DNA from: Hygrophila difformis | Taxonomy: Eukaryota > Streptophyta > Magnoliopsida > Lamiales > Acanthaceae | Reading direction: 5' to 3' | DNA length: 64,000 bases | Assembly (NCBI GenBank): GCA_030278955.1 | Contig: JAOANR010000014.1 | Span: 807,063-871,062, forward strand | Part shown: positions 58,454 through 64,000 of the stretch, piece by piece | Layout of the letters: the number at the start of each line of letters is the position of its first letter | Position numbering within the stretch: position 1 is the first letter of the stretch | Position numbers and translations under genes: made by a program | The notes under the pieces: generated by a model | What the model saw: the letters and a program-made list of their open reading frames with translations, nothing else | Told to the model about the DNA's origin: nothing | Databases searched by the model: none

Positions 58454-59031
58454 AACAGATGCTTCTATCATAGGAATTTGATATTTAGAGAAGAGAATAT
58501 TTCATGTCATCATGATTCATGTGCATGTAGTATGTTAGTTCCAATTCAAACACAAGAACTCTCTGGCTTGTGCGGCTTTGTATAATGTTGGTAATGGAAG
58601 ATATCTAAAATAGTACTCCGTAGTATTTATTACCATTGGGAAAATGAGAAATCCAAAGAAAGACACATTTTATATCAGTGGGGGTCTAAATTTATTAGTT
58701 CTTGATTTAAGATGATGAACTTGACTGACTCTACACGCGGTAGGCACAACAGATTGCGATTATGTTTGTTAGTCTGACACAGACAGATAAACAGAGTATA
58801 TTGGAGAATGGCAACACACATTATGAATGACAACAAGATGTCAAAATGAACAACTTTTTTTGTGTATCTTAAAAATAAATAACAATTATGTTCTAGATTT
58901 GCAAGGTAAAATGTTTTGGCAGGTCATCATGAAAGAAATCAGTGACAGAAGTCATTTCAATAGCTACAGATTTTCATTCAACTTGAAAGTTGAAACGAAG
59001 AAACGAACAGAAGAAGATGAAACAGAAATCA
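58454..59031. other. 3' flanks of FLS2 and the purine permease (convergent genes)
   Basis: No exon recognised. The two genes point toward each other with about 580 bp between stop codons. Confidence 0.5.
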
Positions 59032-60404
59032 CTAATCATATTGAGATTCATGGCTGATAAAGTTCTTGGCAATACATGATTCTTCTACAACATTGAGACT
59101 TCTTTCACCAGTGTTTATACTTTTACTCTCATTCAGATAATGCTGATAAACATAAGAAGCAAATCCCCAAACCGCCAGGACAATGGAAATCACCTTGATT
59201 CCATCCAACTTCTCATGAAAAAACACTGCAGCCAGAATGGGCACAATTGGCAACCCCACAGTGCTTATAACATTGGAAAACAATGAAGAAACTTGAAAGA
59301 TTAATCCCACGGCTCCAATGGAGCACACCTGCCAAGCCACTGCAATCATCACCACAACAGTCACATACACTCCTTTCCCCAGCTCAAAATTCTCCATCTC
59401 GTTTCTCAGGACGCGCCATTCACCCGTGATAAAGAGTGGGACAGTGACAATACAGGTAGCCACAAGTTCCTGGCACACAATCATGTTCAGCACAGTGGAA
59501 AAAGTTTCCCTTTTGAGCACCTTGTTGAAGGTCAGCTGTGTTGTCGAAAGTGTTAGGGAGTACAAAGCGGATGCAATTAGAGTGCATGAGAATCCCATCA
59601 CAAAATGTTTTCTTTTCGGGTTTCCAGGTGGGCTTTTAGCGCCATTTTGAAATATAAGCAGGGTTGAGGAGATGGTCAAGAGGACTAAGGAATTGAGTAT
59701 TGGAGGAGTGATTTTTTGCGCGTTGAGGAAGAAGGAGAAGAAGGCATTGAAGCCTAACTGTGTGGTGTTGATCAAAGAAAAAGTGGAGACGGGAAGATTT
59801 TGGAGACCGATTGCATACAACACACTACTTCCCGCCTGAGATAGCCCGAGAAAGATGTAGACAGCTGCTACGACCAGGCCATTTGCCTGATCATTTGTCA
59901 GCGGTCTGTCCTTTCTAGATCGATCCCGTGAGGACAAAAATAAGGCAAACGGGATGAGAATCGGGAATCCAATGGTTTCCAGAAGTGCTGCAAGCAGGAT
60001 GGTGTTTCCACCATCATTGTAGTAGAGTCTTCCGAGAAGAGTGGCGCTGGACTGCCCAATGAGGACAAATAGCGTGTAAACAACCATCCAAGCCCACCAT
60101 GTCTTTGTTTTTGGTTGATCGGACTTGGAGGAGTACTCGGCAATGGCAATGGCTGTAGCAGTGTCAGGAGGAGTCCTGCAGCTTCTCATTCTGGTTCTGG
60201 TTCTGGTCTGTTCCTCGGATTGCTCAACTGTTGATGCACAGAATAGAGTATTATATATAGCAAATATAACAACTTCTTCCTTCTTCCATTAAAAATAAGC
60301 AAGAATTGAAAGAAGAAAAATTGATCATTTTGTGTGTTCGAATGAAAGTAGTAGTAGTAATTATTACCTATCCATCTGAACTCTTGCTCCTCGATTTCTC
60401 CCAT
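59032..60404 (-). CDS. Purine permease (PUP family)
   Basis: Membrane transporter for adenine, cytokinins and related purines or alkaloids. Two exons: a 37-bp first exon (60368-60404, MGEIEEQEFRWI) and 59032-60227; together 410 aa. The 139-bp intron has GT-AG ends and joins I-VEQSEEQTRTRTRM in frame with the long exon. About ten hydrophobic segments follow the N-terminal tail, starting WWAWMVVYTLFVLIGQSSAT, with the family words GRLYYNDGGN, LLETIGFPIL, GLQNLPVSTFSLI and QLGFNAFFSFFLNAQ, as in plant PUP proteins (drug/metabolite transporter fold). The internal Met at 60189 would also give a complete transporter, so the first exon adds only a soluble tail. The exact PUP subgroup is not settled here. 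Confidence 0.92.
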
Positions 60405-61422
60405 AATCTGGATTATTCAGAAGCATAGGTAACTATTCTGGTCATCAGTTGATTCACTGATTTGGTTATAAGAGTAGTAAGCTTCTTCATCATCTTTGTG
60501 TGAGCCTGAAACAAAAAACTAGACTAATTCCCTGTAAAGGCTCAACAGTTACAGCATTCAAAGTCCATTGCATTTTGATTTAGGATGATGAGCCACGAGT
60601 CATGCGGCTTGTGCTGTGCCCTTGGATTTTATTCCACAATTTAATAGTTGCCACACTCTTTTTTTTACCTATTTCTTGTCCCGACTCCTGAGGGAGGGCT
60701 TATATATGAATATTTGCCTATCATCACCACAGCAAATGTTCATTTCGTTTCTGATCAGAAAATTGGAAACGAAAAATGTACCCCTATAAGATATTGTGAT
60801 GAGTGCTATCAAACTGGGCCAATGTGGTAAGTTCTATCGATCTCTAACTGGGAACTAAGAAACATGAAGATGCTGCAAACTTAAGAAACATCTGCATTCG
60901 GTTAAAATTTCCTCTGAAATAAAAACTGTAGTTTCAGCAATTGGGCACAACATAAGTTCATACAGGAATACATCTGCACCACTACAATCCCTACGCACCA
61001 CAGCTTCCCAACAGAGATCGAATATAACCATTGGCAAAATCCAGTTACAGGAGCTTATCGTTTTCGTGTTATCATGTAAAAGTTGGAAGTAAAAAATGAA
61101 TTGCACATCCTGCGACTAAAATTCATATTACAAGAGACGAGGACATCCCACAAAATTGCAGCGAATGGCAGAGCTAGGACAACTATATCTGGAACGAGAA
61201 CTTCCGTGTCCAAGACCGTTCGACTGTATGAATATTTCACTTTGTCCAGATAGTGTTGTTTGACTAATATAGCTGACTTCGCAGCTTCAATGACGCAGAG
61301 GCCTGCACATAACTATAAATCAAGTGGTAAAATTAAATTGTAAATAGACAAATAAAACCAGTTGCATAAATCAATATTATTAGTCTATCGATGGCATAGA
61401 TGGATAACTTACGCAATACACA
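60405..61422. other. Intergenic between purine permease and RWA
   Basis: 5' flank of the permease and the 3' region of RWA. 61080-61310 may be RWA 3' untranslated sequence. No further exon is recognised. Confidence 0.4.
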
Positions 61423-64000
61423 CTAATGGGAGAGCTGGACAAGGATGAACGAAATACAATATAAACACACTGAGATGATAACTCCAGTGACAAAATTGTG
61501 AAATAGTCTCCGATTATCTCTCGAGGGTACAAAAGCTGACTTGAGTGTATTGGTGAGTTCGAACAACCGATATGATACCTGAAGTCCAATGTCGTAAGGA
61601 ATATATGAACCATTAGCAACTCAAGTAGCATTCAGTAAAACTAAAATCTCAAATTTACCTAAAACATACTATTGTGCTTGAATAAAGATAAATCAAGAAC
61701 TGAAATCACCACGTTTTCAATAAGGAATGGGATTACCAAACTAGGCATTAATTAGATATTCAAACATAGCACGTGAAGGAACAACTCACCAAAACATAGA
61801 TAGCCGTTGTCAGCATAAAGTTAAGCAACGGATAATCTGGAATAAAAGAGAGTAGCCATTTAGGCTGTCCATTGGGCACATTTGATCTGCATATACGTTA
61901 TTGGAAATCATGTAAGCAGGGATTCCAAGTCTCAGATATACAAAGATGTCCAAAATAAGAAAATATCCAACCTACCGAAGCCAGATGTGAAACTGGGAAA
62001 TGTACGTCTCCAATGTAATTTTGCCAAGCCACCTTCAAAAATAAAACTTCCAATCAGTGAAGTAGAATAGCATTTTTTTACAAAAAATATAAAAAAATAC
62101 AGTAAGAACAAAGCTTACGCAAAGAGGGTCAATGAAAAGTTCCGGAGTTCTTGGGTAAAATTCCGCAAACAAATGTAGACACTAGATCATAAGAAAAGGG
62201 AAGAAACAGATGTGAGGCTTTGCAGACTTAAATGCATCAAAAACAAATTCGTAGTGTTTTGGTACTGACGTAATGGGAATCCATGATGTGTAAGGATGGA
62301 GCTTGTTGTATGCAACCTTATCGAGCTTGTATATATACTCATACCATAAGTAGCCAGCCTATAAGTTGGATTATAATGGAAACATTTTAGATAAGAAAAC
62401 TGCAACCACAATGATCTCCATAAACAAAATGACTTACAACTACAGCTGATGTAACAATTGTTGTCTTGATTGTACGTCTTTGTTTGGTTTCTGCCTCCTC
62501 CAATTTTTCCATCCACCTTTCAATCTGAAAAAAAAAACAAAAAACAAAAAACAAAACAAAAACAAACCATATGCATTCACATCCATATAGGGAAGCCATC
62601 TGCAAAAGGTCTCAATCTTAAAACATTACATTTGGGTGGAAATAGGCATAGATCATGCCAATGATCCATATGTAACGATCAAGCCCAGACCTAAAATGCC
62701 ACTCATGAAGCCGAGGAAGGTCTGGTTTTGCAGGATCATCATATCCTGCCAGTTACACAAACAATTGCAATTAATAAGGGTTTAACAACAGGGACAGAAA
62801 TAGTACATAAAATTAATGGAAGAACAATTCAACAATCACAGAGAAAATAACTAAAACAAGAAGTTATCAACCAGACAAGTACCTAAAATAAAAGAGAAAG
62901 GACTCCATAGGATCTCAAAAACTCCAGGAATTTCCCATACAATAATGACCACCAGAAAGCAGGCTAAAATCTTGAGAATAATGACTGATCTAATCTCATT
63001 ATATTGGTAACCGATGCCAAGGGCCCCATACACCATGAGAGTGAAGAGAGTATGCATTGGACAGATGTAATAGAGCATGTAGTCATTGTTTAGAACAATA
63101 CAACAAAATGCTACAAAAAAGTTGAGCCGCCACATCATCTGCAAACAGATCATTTTCAAACTTTGAGCAATCACTAATATTATTGAAAAAGCTGGAAAAA
63201 ACAAGAGGTTGCAGAGTCACCTGAGCAAATCGAGCAAGACTAAAATCTTTACGAATGTAATAATAGGAGAAATTCCCGAATCCAGTCATCCACACATATG
63301 CGGCAATAAATACACGAATTGCATTGTATATCTCCGTTGCAGCAAAGTAATGGTACATCAAAAACAGAACCTGCTGACATCAGTATCCAATGGGGGGGGG
63401 GGGGGGGGGGTATATAAAATAAAGACTAAAGAGCAAAGCCTTAGAACATAAAATATGAAAAGGCAGCGTAACTTAGGGATTTAAGGAAAAAAAATTGTTC
63501 ATAATTTCACTTCTTTTGACCCAATTCATGGTGTATCTCTTGTGTATGTTACAGAGACTTTTCTCTAAAACACTTCCTAGAGAACTCATTTGCCATATCA
63601 TTTAACTAGAAACTTGCCTGCATCCATCCTTTCCATTCTTCGGTTTGATGACGATTAAGGTAGAGGATTGATTTTCCAGAAAATGCTGACTTGTCATGGT
63701 GTTTCTTAAGAGATGTCATTGCAGAAGCTATGATGAGAAGAATGTACAAAAAAAGGAAAAGATCGCGATTGTAGTTCTGCCAAGAAACAGAATAATGCAA
63801 CAAACATCAGTAAGAGGGATTGCTGATTATAATATAGCAAATAAAGTATGTCATTTTCGCTTGAACTTCGAGTATCAGTATATATTAAAATTTGGTTTGT
63901 AGACATAATAGAAGAAATATCATTGAGTAATCAAAATCAAAATGATATTATTTTCTTAATTTTGGAACTGAGAAATATATAAGCACCTTCGTGGAATCAG
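61423..64000 (-). CDS. RWA: REDUCED WALL ACETYLATION (RWA/CAS1-type) protein, C-terminal two thirds; gene continues right
   Basis: Golgi multi-pass membrane protein needed for O-acetylation of cell-wall polysaccharides such as xylan. Eleven exons lie in the window: 63987-64000 (partial), 63618-63776, 63221-63370, 62883-63138, 62630-62745, 62438-62524, 62270-62358, 62119-62181, 61976-62032, 61790-61886 and 61423-61578. All junctions keep frame. Text such as [108 protein letters not shown] and [13 protein letters not shown] is diagnostic of RWA proteins. The protein ends LVQLSH. One intron (63371-63617) has a GC donor (CAG|gcaagt). The first, N-terminal part lies beyond the right edge. No disruption is seen. 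Confidence 0.95.
63393..63412. repeat. Poly-G run in an RWA intron
   Basis: About 20 G in a row inside the intron 63371-63617 (poly-C on the gene's strand), close to its acceptor side. Length is likely unstable or imprecise in the assembly. Confidence 0.9.

Overview
This window is nuclear DNA of a flowering plant, almost certainly a eudicot. The genes have plant introns (GT-AG, with one GC-AG). The protein families are plant-specific: a Shaker-type KAT potassium channel, CYP710A sterol desaturase, FLS2 flagellin receptor, purine permease and REDUCED WALL ACETYLATION protein. The gaps between genes are AT-rich and filled with plant transposons. The species cannot be named from sequence alone.

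Layout. (1) 1-1407: 5' end of a minus-strand gene resembling the katanin p60-like 2 AAA ATPase; it runs off the left edge. (2) 3836-6907: an eleven-exon KAT1/KAT2-type inward potassium channel gene, minus strand. (3) 7680-17943: gene-poor DNA with Stowaway-like MITEs, a LINE remnant (10.85-11.5 kb) and a decayed, intron-containing copy of the ribosomal protein eL20 (L18a) gene (12.2-13.8 kb). (4) 17944-19470: single-exon CYP710A. (5) 20.0-24.6 kb: two abutting MITEs, then two copies of a roughly 0.8 kb direct repeat (one with an intact SINE) around a 2.2 kb segment of unknown nature. (6) 25.0-25.9 kb: frameshifted 3' fragment of an MCM3 gene. (7) 26625-29191: nine-exon gene for a plastid-targeted ycf23/DUF561 protein. 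(8) 29.7-41.8 kb: a truncated Copia element split by a complete, young Tekay-like Gypsy chromovirus (30652-39903) that carries an extra coiled-coil ORF ahead of gag. (9) 41.8-44.7 kb: three MITEs and a small unrecognised membrane-protein gene. (10) About 45.99-53.79 kb: a large Mutator-like element with an intact-looking spliced transposase on the plus strand and, facing it, a second gene with a DUF1985/Ulp1-like N-terminal part but no catalytic protease core; tandem repeats lie between them. (11) 54816-58453: FLS2 receptor kinase. (12) 59032-60404: purine permease. (13) 61423-64000: RWA gene, minus strand, running off the right edge.

How the genes relate. There is no operon-like logic. The host genes are independent: ion transport, sterol synthesis, a plastid protein, innate immunity, purine/cytokinin transport and cell-wall acetylation. 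The mobile DNA is the connected story. It includes nested LTR elements, a cargo-bearing MULE, at least eleven MITEs sharing the CTCCCTCCGT terminus, and two decayed housekeeping gene copies lying in transposon-rich DNA.

The most unusual items are the MULE with its Ulp1-like partner and its repeat arrays, the extra ORF in the chromovirus, and the missing conventional start codon of the KAT-type channel gene. Exon boundaries were read by eye from splice signals, frame continuity and remembered family sequences. No alignment or expression data were available.
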